IMG/VR virus record: IMGVR_UViG_3300006919_000086
Span: 1 to 50,098 of that record
Strand: one strand, 5' to 3'
DNA: 50,098 nt
Origin: a virus
Shown: one piece after another, positions 1 to 6,752 of the stretch
How positions within the stretch are numbered: position 1 is the first letter of the stretch
Layout: every line of letters begins with the position of its first letter
Program-made: the position numbers and the translations under genes
Notes under the pieces: model-generated
Database searches by the model: none
What the model was told of the DNA's origin: nothing
What the model saw: only the letters and a program-made list of their open reading frames with translations

Positions 1-54
1 CTGGCACTGTTGGGGTGTGCGATATGCATCCCGTACCGCGGTACACGGTGCCAG
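1..54 (+). other. foldable element, possible structured RNA
   Basis: The ends of this segment pair: CTGGCACTGT (1-10) with ACGGTGCCAG (45-54), ten pairs including one G-T. Inside, GGG..GTGC (13-20) can pair with GCATCCC (26-32), leaving one bulged base, and GTACCGCGGTAC (33-44) is a perfect palindrome. Together they could fold as a three-way junction. The GC content is clearly above the rest of the window. It does not look like a tRNA: there is no T-loop consensus. The window edge cuts the left side, so the element may be longer. Function is unknown. Confidence 0.3.
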
Positions 55-440
55 ATACCGCTCGATATAGCTTGATATGTACCACATATATACCGCATAT
101 GTACGTATTACATATATAATACCACAGGCGTTAATATCCATATATGGTGGCGTATGTGAAAAAAGGAAGTAGGGGGATTCATAACTCGCTCACATATCTA
201 CACCCCGACTTATATATACTTATCTACACCATGACAGTATATACTTATATTCAACATTATTGGAATAAATTGAAGACCCCCATAATGGGGGCCTTTTTTC
301 CCTTTGGAACGTTTTTGGATAAAAAACAAAAATGGCAACCTTTCTTTTTAAAAAAACCTCACGCCTCGGGAAAAATATATCTTAATTTTGAAACATATCA
401 ATCAATAAAATACCCAATATAAAAATTATAATATAACTCA
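55..440. other. non-coding region with terminator, no convincing gene
   Basis: This stretch has no supportable gene. A 92-codon open frame (144-422) runs straight through the terminator at 275-299 and has low-complexity composition, so I reject it. The left part is rich in repeated ATATAC/CATATAT words, for example CATATATACC near 89 and CATATATAATACC near 113. ATCTACACC occurs near 197 and 223, followed or preceded by TATATACTTAT. These could be protein-binding repeats or simple AT-rich drift. Together with the folded element at 1-54 and the terminator, the region could encode a small RNA. Confidence 0.4.
275..299 (+). terminator. rho-independent terminator
   Basis: CCCCC-ATAAT-GGGGG forms a strong GC stem directly followed by CC and a run of six T. 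It acts on rightward transcription, so it ends a transcript that starts left of the window or within 1-270. No gene is visible upstream of it in the window. Confidence 0.8.
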
Positions 441-842
441 TCATCTAACAAAATTTGGATCTTGACCCAAGGCCTTTAATGTATTTTTCACCGATTGAAT
501 CTGCGTAAACGCATCCGATGCATTTTTTGTAAATACTTTATTCGATTCACTTAATCTAACATTCATCGCATTAGTCATTTCTCCTAATTCTCCAATCTTT
601 TTATTAATTTCAGAGACCGACGCATATTGGTCTTTTTCCAACTTACTTTTAATATCTAATGTATACAGGTTTATTCTATCTATTTCCTCATCCATATCCC
701 CAAACCTAATTGAAGACAAATTCTGGTGAGATTGTAATCTCTCCATCGCATCAGCATACGATGATTGATTTTTCCGTAGTAATACTATCGAGTACACTAT
801 ACCAACCGTGAGAATACCCGAAATAAAATACAATAACTCCAT
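441..842 (-). CDS. small membrane-anchored coiled-coil protein
   Basis: A 133-residue protein, and the only leftward gene in the window. Residues about 3-22 form one hydrophobic membrane segment, followed by Arg-Lys (positive-inside, so the C-terminal part probably faces the cytoplasm). The rest is a long polar helix-rich region (about 30-125) with heptad-like spacing of Leu, Ile and Met, typical of a coiled coil. The layout resembles the 97-residue protein at 4101-4394, but I see no clear sequence match. A leftward promoter candidate lies at 955-984 and a hairpin at 878-921 would be in the leader RNA. A spanin or other lysis or membrane role is conceivable, but nothing in the sequence shows it. 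Function unknown. Confidence 0.7.
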   Translation of the reverse strand: MELLYFISGILTVGIVYSIVLLRKNQSSYADAMERLQSHQNLSSIRFGDMDEEIDRINLYTLDIKSKLEKDQYASVSEINKKIGELGEMTNAMNVRLSESNKVFTKNASDAFTQIQSVKNTLKALGQDPNFVR

Positions 843-877
843 TTTTTTATTTTTTATTTTTTAAAACACATAGCTTT

Positions 878-921
878 GGTCCTTGAGCCCCAAACTCCTT
901 TGTACACCTAACTCAAGGACC
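878..921. other. perfect 10-bp inverted repeat hairpin
   Basis: GGTCCTTGAG (878-887) pairs exactly with CTCAAGGACC (912-921) across a 24-nt loop. No T-run follows on either strand at terminator distance, so it is not a classical terminator. In leftward RNA it lies about 35-80 nt before the start codon at 842, and the loop then contains AAAGGAG. It could be an RNA regulatory hairpin or an operator. Confidence 0.45.
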
Positions 922-954
922 TCCACTATGCTCACCATTTTTTAATGACATCCC

Positions 955-984
955 TAATATAAGTAGATTAATTCACTATTCCAA
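955..984 (-). promoter_or_regulatory. Bacteroidota-type promoter candidate, leftward
   Basis: On the - strand the sequence reads TTG-N20-TATATTA. The spacing equals that of the stronger rightward promoters, but the -7 box lacks the TTT core. It would drive the gene at 441-842 with a leader of about 100 nt. Confidence 0.4.
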
Positions 985-1067
985 CCTATTTTTAAAATTT
1001 TTTTATAATAAGAACGTATATACGGATAGAAATAGGGGGTGATGTGGAGGTGAGGCCATTTAGGGCA

Positions 1068-1097
1068 ACAGGAAAAAAAACTTTTAACTTTTCCTGT
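1068..1097. other. 9-bp inverted repeat next to promoter
   Basis: ACAGGAAAA (1068-1076) and TTTTCCTGT (1089-1097) are exact complements across 12 nt. The dyad ends 7 bp before the -33 box of the promoter at 1105, a place where an activator or repressor would bind. Confidence 0.4.
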
Positions 1098-1104
1098 GGA
1101 TCCA

Positions 1105-1137
1105 TTTGGCTGCCCAAGAAGCCTTTCGTATATTTAC
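1105..1137 (+). promoter_or_regulatory. Bacteroidota-type promoter for DUF932 operon
   Basis: TTTG (1105-1108), 20 nt, then TATATTTAC (1129-1137). This fits the known Bacteroidota consensus TTTG-N19-21-TAnnTTTG except for the last G. The segment 1125-1152 recurs with 27 of 28 bases identical at 48412-48439, again at a promoter. The predicted start is near 1143, with a leader of about 35 nt. Confidence 0.75.
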
Positions 1138-1178
1138 AAGGTAAATGAGTTAATAATTAAAACAAACAAATAAAAGTT

Positions 1179-2063
1179 ATGCTAGATCTTCAAAATTCCG
1201 AATTCAAAACAATTAATGAGTTAAAAGAAATCGCTCCAAGTATTTTTACCACTAAACCATCCGAGGAGGTTTCGGATAAGTACTCACATATTCCTACTGA
1301 TCGATTGATTAAGGATATGGAATTATTAGGTTGGGGAGTTGTTGATGCCAAAGAGGTAAAAGCAAGAACCAATAAAACTAAAGGTTTTCAAAAACACCTT
1401 GTTGTTTTTAGAAATCCTGATATTGTAATTAATCAAATCCCTGAGGGAATGGTTAAATCGGATTCTTCACCTACTGGTTATAGAAATGCTGATGGTACTT
1501 TTGCTAAAAAATCATCTATTGATACTGTTTTTCCTCAAATTCTATTAACTAATTCCCATGATGGTAAAAATGCATTTACCTTTACTGCCGGTTTATTTAG
1601 AATGGTTTGTGAAAATGGGTTAGTTATTTCAACTAATGAATTTGATTCAGTATCAATCAGACATATGGGTTATGATTTTGATGAATTGCAAAAGCAAATT
1701 AATGAAATGGTTGAAAAATTACCATTAACTGTTGAATCAATGAATAAAATGATTAATACAAAGTTATCACAAGAAGCTATTATTGATTTTGCAAAAGATA
1801 TGCTTGCAGTTAGATTCCCAGAAGAGGAATTAAATAGAATTACTATTGATATGGATGATTTTATTACTCCAGTTCGAGATGAGGATAAAGGTGATGATCT
1901 TTGGAGTGTATTTAATGTAGTTCAAGAAAAGATTATTGATGGTGATTTTGAATATGTTGCTGGTAATAAGCTTAGAAAAGCTAGACAAATTAAAAACTTT
2001 AAACAAGATATGGAATTGAATAGTAAGATGTTTGATGTTGCACTTGAATATGTAAATGCTTAA
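1179..2063 (+). CDS. DUF932 (phage/plasmid-like) protein
   Basis: A 294-residue protein that I recognise as a DUF932 family member, common in phages and plasmids, with no settled biochemical function. The telling stretch is the middle part (about 125-175): a β-rich segment ending in FRMVCENGLVIS, followed by an acidic, helical C-terminal half. The start at 1179 is supported by a promoter 42-74 bp upstream and by comparison with the parallel promoter at 48392: both leaders end in an A-rich stretch and TTATG. An earlier ATG at 1145 meets a stop two codons later. It heads the first rightward operon, with the next gene 3 bp downstream, which fits early expression. Family fairly certain, role unknown. 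Confidence 0.85.
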   Translation: MLDLQNSEFKTINELKEIAPSIFTTKPSEEVSDKYSHIPTDRLIKDMELLGWGVVDAKEVKARTNKTKGFQKHLVVFRNPDIVINQIPEGMVKSDSSPTGYRNADGTFAKKSSIDTVFPQILLTNSHDGKNAFTFTAGLFRMVCENGLVISTNEFDSVSIRHMGYDFDELQKQINEMVEKLPLTVESMNKMINTKLSQEAIIDFAKDMLAVRFPEEELNRITIDMDDFITPVRDEDKGDDLWSVFNVVQEKIIDGDFEYVAGNKLRKARQIKNFKQDMELNSKMFDVALEYVNA

Positions 2064-2066
2064 ATT

Positions 2067-2258
2067 ATGAGTGAAAAAGAAATAAAACAAAACCAAAAAG
2101 CTTCTCTATTGGAGGAGCTTTTGGCCGTACAGGTTGTACAAGAGGAATTATGGTTATATCACCCTGATAATCCAGATAAAAAGGATATTACTAAGGAATA
2201 TGATGTGCTTAAACAAATCCAATCCCAAATAGAAAAGGAAATTAAAGACTTGAATTAA
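2067..2258 (+). CDS. small helical hypothetical protein
   Basis: A 63-residue, charged, probably all-helical protein (Glu/Lys/Gln rich), beginning 3 bp after the DUF932 stop. A central PDNPDKKD segment breaks two helices. The tight spacing argues for translation in the same operon. No family recognised and no catalytic motif visible. Confidence 0.65.
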   Translation: MSEKEIKQNQKASLLEELLAVQVVQEELWLYHPDNPDKKDITKEYDVLKQIQSQIEKEIKDLN

Positions 2259-2261
2259 TTG

Positions 2262-2270
2262 TATTTATAA
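2262..2270 (+). promoter_or_regulatory. TATTTATAA motif
   Basis: A copy of the recurring 9-mer TATTTATAA, ending 2 bp before the ATG at 2273. This spacing is too short for an ordinary promoter to give a translatable leader. Confidence 0.35.
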
Positions 2271-2272
2271 AC

Positions 2273-2449
2273 ATGAGTAAACAAATTCAAGGTAAAGTTG
2301 TAGAAGAGTTTGGTTTAAAAGCTGATAGAAAAGGGTTTTTTAAAGAATGGAGGGCACTTACATCTTCATTAGCACAAGAAAAGAATTTACCCTTACATGA
2401 GGCTGCAGAAAAAGCTTACTACGATTTAAAATTCCAAGGTAGTGAATAA
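2273..2449 (+). CDS. small hypothetical protein (58 aa)
   Basis: A 58-codon frame from ATG 2273 to TAA 2449. Its product starts MSKQIQGKVVEEFGLKADRK and continues with a helical, charged C-terminus. It fills an otherwise empty gap between two genes, sits in the same direction, and overlaps the next start by 8 bp, which supports it being real. Its composition is that of a soluble helical protein. No family recognised. Confidence 0.6.
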   Translation: MSKQIQGKVVEEFGLKADRKGFFKEWRALTSSLAQEKNLPLHEAAEKAYYDLKFQGSE

Positions 2450-2876
2450 AGACGATATATTTAACCTATTTGAAGATAATTCAGAAGAAAAAAAAATCCA
2501 AACTGTAACTATAGAAGAATTTCTTGAAAATTCTAAAATAGAAGTTGGGGTATTTCAAATTGGGATGTTTACTAAATTAATTAGTAATCACCATGTATTC
2601 CATACTAAACTAAAAAAGTTCTTTGAAGCTGAGGAGGTTAAATATGATTTTGAACAGTCTAAAAATGCTGCAAACTTTGCGGTGTACCATAGGGCATGGT
2701 TTTATATAAACCAAATCAAGGTTGATAATCCAAGTCATATTAAGGCTATTAAAGAATTTGAATCTACCGTATTATCAAAATCCCTGGATAGTGCAATTTT
2801 CTACTATGAAGAAAGGGAGGAATATGAAAAATGCGCTCATTTATTCAAGATTAAAAAGCTTATGAAAAAATCTTAA
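2442..2876 (+). CDS. hypothetical protein with GTG start
   Basis: A 144-residue protein. The start is GTG at 2442, inside the end of the preceding gene. The overlap of 8 bp suggests translational coupling. The sequence is acidic at the N-terminus (about 1-30) and helical after that, with aromatic-rich segments around residues 75-90. No motif that I recognise. It is the last gene before a promoter (2884) that starts a new transcription unit. Confidence 0.65.
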   Translation: MNKDDIFNLFEDNSEEKKIQTVTIEEFLENSKIEVGVFQIGMFTKLISNHHVFHTKLKKFFEAEEVKYDFEQSKNAANFAVYHRAWFYINQIKVDNPSHIKAIKEFESTVLSKSLDSAIFYYEEREEYEKCAHLFKIKKLMKKS

Positions 2877-2883
2877 AAATTAC

Positions 2884-2915
2884 TTGTCTCCCCAATTTTC
2901 CTCATGTACATTTAT
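2884..2915 (+). promoter_or_regulatory. Bacteroidota-type promoter for HD/sigma operon
   Basis: TTG (2884-2886, preceded by C rather than T), 20 nt, then TACATTTAT (2907-2915), a good TAnnTTT box. It would transcribe 3012-5110, which includes the late sigma factor. The start is predicted near 2921, giving an unusually long leader of about 90 nt. Confidence 0.6.
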
Positions 2916-3011
2916 CCTACGGGATTAGGAAAGGAGGAGAAATAGGGGGGAAGATAAGGGATATAATAAGGGATAAAGTTTAATACCCCGGGTGGGGATA
3001 AAGTTATAATT
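2916..3011 (+). other. G-rich leader with repeated GGGATAAAGTT
   Basis: The predicted leader RNA is purine-rich, with many G-runs (GGG, GG, GG, GGGGGG, GGG, GGG, GGG, GGGG). GGGATA occurs three times, twice as GGGATAAAGTT, and CCCCGGGTGGGG can form a hairpin at about 2987-2998. No reading frame is supported. It could fold as a G-quadruplex or serve as a protein or RNA binding leader. Confidence 0.4.
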
Positions 3012-3209
3012 ATGAGAAATAGAAATATATTAGAAAGAAAGTTAAATACACTAGAATCTACATTAACAACACTTATGAATATTGTTAATACTCAACAACC
3101 AATAGAAACTTATAAGATTAATGTAGTGAAAGCCCAAAACTTAGTTGAAGAAATTAGGGACATGATAGAACAAGAACCTATGTCACCTAGTGAAATAAAT
3201 AGAATTTAA
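3012..3209 (+). CDS. small coiled-coil hypothetical protein
   Basis: A 65-residue polar protein, predicted to be two helices around a QQPIET turn, with heptad-spaced Leu/Ile in the first helix. It is the first gene after the promoter at 2884. Its stop overlaps the ATG of the next small frame (TAATG). No family recognised. Confidence 0.6.
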   Translation: MRNRNILERKLNTLESTLTTLMNIVNTQQPIETYKINVVKAQNLVEEIRDMIEQEPMSPSEINRI

Positions 3210-3328
3210 TGAGAAGTATACCCAATAGATCCAAACTCAGATATATTGCCCATAATCCAACTTCAAGATTATTTATACTGTTAGTTAGATTATTTAAGGC
3301 GTTTTTATTAAGGAAAAAAAGAAAATAA
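3209..3328 (+). CDS. tiny basic hydrophobic peptide (39 aa)
   Basis: A 39-codon frame, ATG 3209 to TAA 3328, coupled to the previous gene by TAATG and ending 8 bp before the HD gene. It is strongly basic, ends in RKKRK, and has one hydrophobic stretch (about residues 21-34: LFILLVRLFKAFLL). It may be a small membrane-associated peptide. The only support is its position, its coupling and the absence of any other content in the gap. Confidence 0.45.
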   Translation: MRSIPNRSKLRYIAHNPTSRLFILLVRLFKAFLLRKKRK

Positions 3329-3336
3329 ATTAGGTT

Positions 3337-4104
3337 ATGACATTATCAGCTGAACAAATCCAGGTGAACTGGGAAATATTTCTTGACAACATTAATACCC
3401 ATATTACTGGGGATAGGAAAGAAAAATTAATTAGATTTTATAAGAAATATGAGGAGCGTGTTATACTAATGCCTGCTGCTCATAAAAAAGAATACCATAA
3501 TTCCTTCCCAGGTGGTTATGTAGAACATGTGAACCGGGTAGTTCGTTGTGCTTTAAAACAATATGAACTATGGAAAGAAGAAGGAGCAGATATGTCTACT
3601 TTCACTTTAGAAGAACTTGTTTTTTCTGCTATTAACCATGATTTAGGTAAAATGGGAGATGAAGAAAATGAATCATACATTCCCCAGACTGACCAGTGGA
3701 GAAAAGATAAATTGGGAGAGGATTATATGTTTAATACTAAGGTGGCATTTGCCTCTGTTCCTGATCGTGGTTTATTTATGCTCCAATCTCATGGTGTAGT
3801 TTATACATTTAATGAAATGCTAGCCATCCAGACACATGATGGTTTATATGATGAAGCAAATAAAAAATATCTTCATGCCTACATGCCAGAACAAAAGCCA
3901 CGTACTTGTCTCCCCTTTATTTTACATCAAGCAGATTTAATGGCATCCCGTATTGAATTTGAAAGAGAATGGTTACCTAAATTAAATGGTAAAAATAACT
4001 TGGAAAAGCCAAAAAAGGAATTTACATTGAAGGCCAAGACTAAGTCCAAAGCTTTAAATACTATATCCAGCCCAGGACTTAAGAATATGCTAGATAATTT
4101 ATGA
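3337..4104 (+). CDS. HD-domain phosphohydrolase
   Basis: A 255-residue protein of the HD superfamily, metal-dependent phosphohydrolases acting on nucleotides or other phosphoesters. The ligands are visible in order: His54 and His64 (FPGGYVEH), the diagnostic His101-Asp102 (INHDLGKMGD), His167-Asp168 and Asp200 (HQADLMA). The C-terminal 45 residues are Lys-rich and probably flexible. In phages such proteins are usually thought to act in nucleotide metabolism, but the substrate cannot be read from the sequence. It lies between small genes and the late sigma factor, and its stop overlaps the next start (ATGA). The HD family is confident, the substrate is open. Confidence 0.85.
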   Translation: MTLSAEQIQVNWEIFLDNINTHITGDRKEKLIRFYKKYEERVILMPAAHKKEYHNSFPGGYVEHVNRVVRCALKQYELWKEEGADMSTFTLEELVFSAINHDLGKMGDEENESYIPQTDQWRKDKLGEDYMFNTKVAFASVPDRGLFMLQSHGVVYTFNEMLAIQTHDGLYDEANKKYLHAYMPEQKPRTCLPFILHQADLMASRIEFEREWLPKLNGKNNLEKPKKEFTLKAKTKSKALNTISSPGLKNMLDNL

Positions 4105-4394
4105 TTGAAACTGTAATTACTTATAATATAATATTAGGTATTTTAATAACTATGGTCGGTATCTTAGGATATACGACCTTTAATCTTTTACGTAAAAATG
4201 AAAAGGCGGAAGATATAATAGTTTCTTACATTGAATTATTTGAGAAATTGTCTTCCTCAATCTCAGCATCAGAGAAAAGACTCAATGAAATTGATCAAAA
4301 AGGTACATTTAAATCAGATGATGAAATAGGATGGTTTTTTAATGAGATTAAGAAAATCCAAAATAACATTTCTCAGTACAAACCTAACCTATAA
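4101..4394 (+). CDS. small membrane protein with coiled coil
   Basis: A 97-residue protein. Residues about 6-30 form one membrane helix, followed by LRKNEK, then a polar helical region (45-90). It overlaps the HD gene by ATGA and ends 2 bp before the sigma gene. The single N-terminal anchor with a helical tail is the same design as the leftward 133-residue protein at 441-842. No family recognised. Confidence 0.65.
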   Translation: MIETVITYNIILGILITMVGILGYTTFNLLRKNEKAEDIIVSYIELFEKLSSSISASEKRLNEIDQKGTFKSDDEIGWFFNEIKKIQNNISQYKPNL

Positions 4395-4396
4395 TT

Positions 4397-5110
4397 ATGG
4401 TAAAGAAAAGAAGAAAAAAGAGTAAAAATTACTTTACTCAGGAGACAGAGGACTATATTGTAATATATAATAATTTAGATCCCATTAAGGATGAAGAAGA
4501 AAGAAGTAGAATATATGAAAGAAATATTCATTACCCCTTCTTTAAACTAACCCAGAATATAATACACACCTTTAAATTTTACCATACTGAGGTAGAAAAT
4601 TTAGAACACCTCCAACATGAAATAATTACATTTTTATTATCTAAAATCCATTTATTTGATCCTACTAGGGGTGCTAAAGCATATTCTTATTTTGGTACTA
4701 TAGTAAAACGTTGGTTAATTTTATATAATACTAAAAATTATAATAAAAAGGTTAAAAAAACAGATGTAGATGAATTATCTAAGGAAGGCTCATCCCATAC
4801 TTATAGTATTGAAGAAGAAAATAGCAAAAATGATTTAAATCTTTATATTGATATTTTTGTTGAACATGTTAGCAATAATATTTTTGAATTATTTCCTAAA
4901 AAGAATGACGCACAGATAGCAGATGCTATATTAGAGCTATTTAGAAAAAGAGAAGATTTAGAAGTATTTAATAAAAAAGCCTTATACATTTATATAAGAG
5001 AAATGGTTGAAGTAAAAACCCCTAAAATCACTAAAATAGCTGATAAACTTCACGATATATTTAAATCAAATTATATTTTTTATTTAGAAAACGGATATAC
5101 TAAATTCTAA
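4397..5110 (+). CDS. late-transcription sigma factor, T4 gp55-like
   Basis: A 237-residue protein resembling the late sigma factors of T4-like marine phages, which direct host RNA polymerase to short late promoters with only a -10-like box. The matching part is residues about 15-115: a helix starting TQETEDYIVIYNNL, then HYPFFKLTQNII, and an AYSYFGTIVKRWLI-type helix that resembles the DNA-binding sigma region 2. The first 12 residues are very basic. T4 gp55 is about 185 residues, so this one is longer, with extra C-terminal sequence. It is the last gene of an early-type operon and sits just before the structural block it would be expected to switch on. The C-terminal part (about 150-237) I cannot assign. 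Confidence 0.8.
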   Translation: MVKKRRKKSKNYFTQETEDYIVIYNNLDPIKDEEERSRIYERNIHYPFFKLTQNIIHTFKFYHTEVENLEHLQHEIITFLLSKIHLFDPTRGAKAYSYFGTIVKRWLILYNTKNYNKKVKKTDVDELSKEGSSHTYSIEEENSKNDLNLYIDIFVEHVSNNIFELFPKKNDAQIADAILELFRKREDLEVFNKKALYIYIREMVEVKTPKITKIADKLHDIFKSNYIFYLENGYTKF

Positions 5111-5126
5111 TTTTTTCCTAACTTAA

Positions 5127-5135
5127 TATTTATAA
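5127..5135 (+). promoter_or_regulatory. TATTTATAA motif before structural block
   Basis: TTAA-TATTTATAA, ending 10 bp before the ATG at 5146, at the very start of the tail gene block and directly after the sigma factor gene. Its complement contains TATAAATA, the T4 late promoter box, pointing leftward. Confidence 0.5.
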
Positions 5136-5145
5136 ACAAAATATT

Positions 5146-5499
5146 ATGGGAGCATTAGATAATATTGTATTTAAAAATAAAAAATTCTCTGATATACTCA
5201 GTGAGATCTACGATAACCAGAAAAAGAAAGAAAAACAAATTTCTGGTCTAATATCAGAACTTAAACCCCTTATAAGCGACATAGGAGATGCTACTTTAAT
5301 TGTTCCCTTAATTAAAGAGTACATGGAAATTGGTGTTCGTAACGATGAACAATTAATTAAAATGGCTACTATAATACAACGTACGCTTAATAATAGTTCA
5401 AGCGATGATTCATTGGGTATTACAGATGAGGAAAAACAACAATTAATGGCGGAATTGGATAAGTTAAATACTAATTTCGAAGAAAATAATAATGGCTAA
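5146..5499 (+). CDS. hypothetical protein at start of baseplate block
   Basis: A 117-residue, mostly helical, charged protein. The N-terminal third is rich in Lys and has the pattern SDILSEIYDNQKKKEKQ, followed by a central hydrophobic helix pair (45-75) and an acidic tail. I believe similar small proteins sit beside spike genes in marine T4-like phages, but the function is not known to me. It overlaps the spike gene by 8 bp, so the two are probably co-translated. Assembly chaperone or minor tail component are guesses from position. Confidence 0.65.
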   Translation: MGALDNIVFKNKKFSDILSEIYDNQKKKEKQISGLISELKPLISDIGDATLIVPLIKEYMEIGVRNDEQLIKMATIIQRTLNNSSSDDSLGITDEEKQQLMAELDKLNTNFEENNNG

Positions 5500-6751
5500 A
5501 TTTGGATTTTCTAGTTTAAACAATAACTTAAATTCTACAGATACTACTTCCAATTTAGGGAATCAAATTAATGAATTATTCTCTAAAACAATCGCTGTTA
5601 GAGTAAAAGATATCATTTTGGATGATACTTACCCTAATTTTGAAAAATTAGGTGGGTGGAATTCTGTAGGTACTATATTTTTTGAAGTAGTAGATATACA
5701 GAATAATAATCCACCTGAAAAACCTATTGCTAAACCCTTAATTCCTTATTTAAAAAATTATCCTTTAGTAAATGAGATAGTTTATTTAGTAAAACTCCCA
5801 GACTCAAATCTAGATTTATTTACTTCCTCAGAAAGATATTATTATTTAAATGCTGTAAATATTTGGAATCACCCTCACCATAATGCTTATCCTAATTTAT
5901 TAGAAAATCCTGAATTACCTCCCTCTCAGCAAAAAGATTATGAATCTATAGAAGGTGGGTCTGTTAGAAGAACTACAGATAATTCAACAGAAATAAACTT
6001 AAATTCCCCTAAGGTAGGAGGAACATTTGTAGAAAAATCTAATATTCACCCCATTTTACCATTTGCTGGGGACACTATATTAGAGGGAAGATTTGGTAAC
6101 TCAATTAGATTAGGAAATACTTCAAAATCTAAAAGTATTTTATATAAAAATAATTGGTCTGGAACAGGTAAAAATGGTGATCCAATTACAATATTAAGAA
6201 ATGGTCAACCAACAAATGCCTCCCCTTCAGGATGGTTACCTGTTATAGAAAATATAAACCAAGATTTATCTTCATTATATTTATCTTCTTACCAATCAAT
6301 TCCACTAAAATCTAATTTTACATCTTTTCCTGCCATTTCAACTAAATCCCCTGAATCTATAAGTTCATATAATAAACCTCAAATATTATTAAACTCAGGT
6401 AGACTAGTATTTAATAGTTATAATGATAGTATATTGTTAAGTTCAAATAAGGCAATATCATTATCTTCTGTTGAAGATATAGGATTATATTCTAGAAGTA
6501 ATAATGTAAATATAGAAGGCCAAAGTGTAAAATTAGGAGCCTCTTCAGCTTCAGAATCACTTATATTAGGGGATGCTTTTTTAGATGATTTAGCTGTATT
6601 ATTACAGTCATTAAACTTATTAATGAATTCTTTATCTAGTAATCCTACTTTAGGTCCTGCTGCTTTAGCGGCCGAAAATACTAAATTGCAAATTGATAAA
6701 ATTAAAGATAATTTAGAGAATTATAAATCTAAAATTGTAAAAACTTTATAA
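5492..6751 (+). CDS. baseplate central spike protein, T4 gp5-like
   Basis: A 419-residue protein of the central baseplate spike type. An OB-fold-like region (about 30-150) is followed by the conserved segment ILEGRFGNSIRLG (about 194-206) and GDPITILRNGQP (about 228-239), which I know from gp5-like hub and spike proteins of marine T4-like phages. Residues about 300-350 show short alternating β-strands (ILLSSNKAISLSS, IGLYSRS, VNIEG, VKLGA) typical of a trimeric β-helix needle. A helical tail follows. I see no lysozyme domain of the kind T4 gp5 has, so the protein would pierce rather than digest the envelope. It is followed 1 bp later by the next structural gene. Confidence 0.75.
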   Translation: MAKFGFSSLNNNLNSTDTTSNLGNQINELFSKTIAVRVKDIILDDTYPNFEKLGGWNSVGTIFFEVVDIQNNNPPEKPIAKPLIPYLKNYPLVNEIVYLVKLPDSNLDLFTSSERYYYLNAVNIWNHPHHNAYPNLLENPELPPSQQKDYESIEGGSVRRTTDNSTEINLNSPKVGGTFVEKSNIHPILPFAGDTILEGRFGNSIRLGNTSKSKSILYKNNWSGTGKNGDPITILRNGQPTNASPSGWLPVIENINQDLSSLYLSSYQSIPLKSNFTSFPAISTKSPESISSYNKPQILLNSGRLVFNSYNDSILLSSNKAISLSSVEDIGLYSRSNNVNIEGQSVKLGASSASESLILGDAFLDDLAVLLQSLNLLMNSLSSNPTLGPAALAAENTKLQIDKIKDNLENYKSKIVKTL

Positions 6752-6752
6752 A

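Larger units (their letters stand above)
843..1178. other. divergent intergenic control region
   Basis: These 336 bp separate the leftward gene from the DUF932 gene. They hold a perfect 10-bp inverted repeat (878-921), a leftward promoter candidate (955-984), a 10-bp palindrome CGTATATACG (1015-1024), a G-rich patch (1033-1065), a 9-bp inverted repeat (1068-1097) and a rightward promoter (1105-1137). The density of dyads suggests a regulated divergent switch. Confidence 0.5.

Noticed and set aside
1-54. tRNA or hammerhead ribozyme
   Set aside because: There is no T-loop consensus, anticodon arm or CCA, and no CUGAUGA plus GAAA core.
144-422. 92-codon frame at the left edge
   Set aside because: It reads through a strong terminator, has no start signal and has low-complexity composition.
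1830-2096. Leftward 88-codon frame overlapping the DUF932 gene
   Set aside because: It lies inside a gene with a recognisable family, and its composition (Ile/Phe/Asn rich) is that of an antisense shadow.
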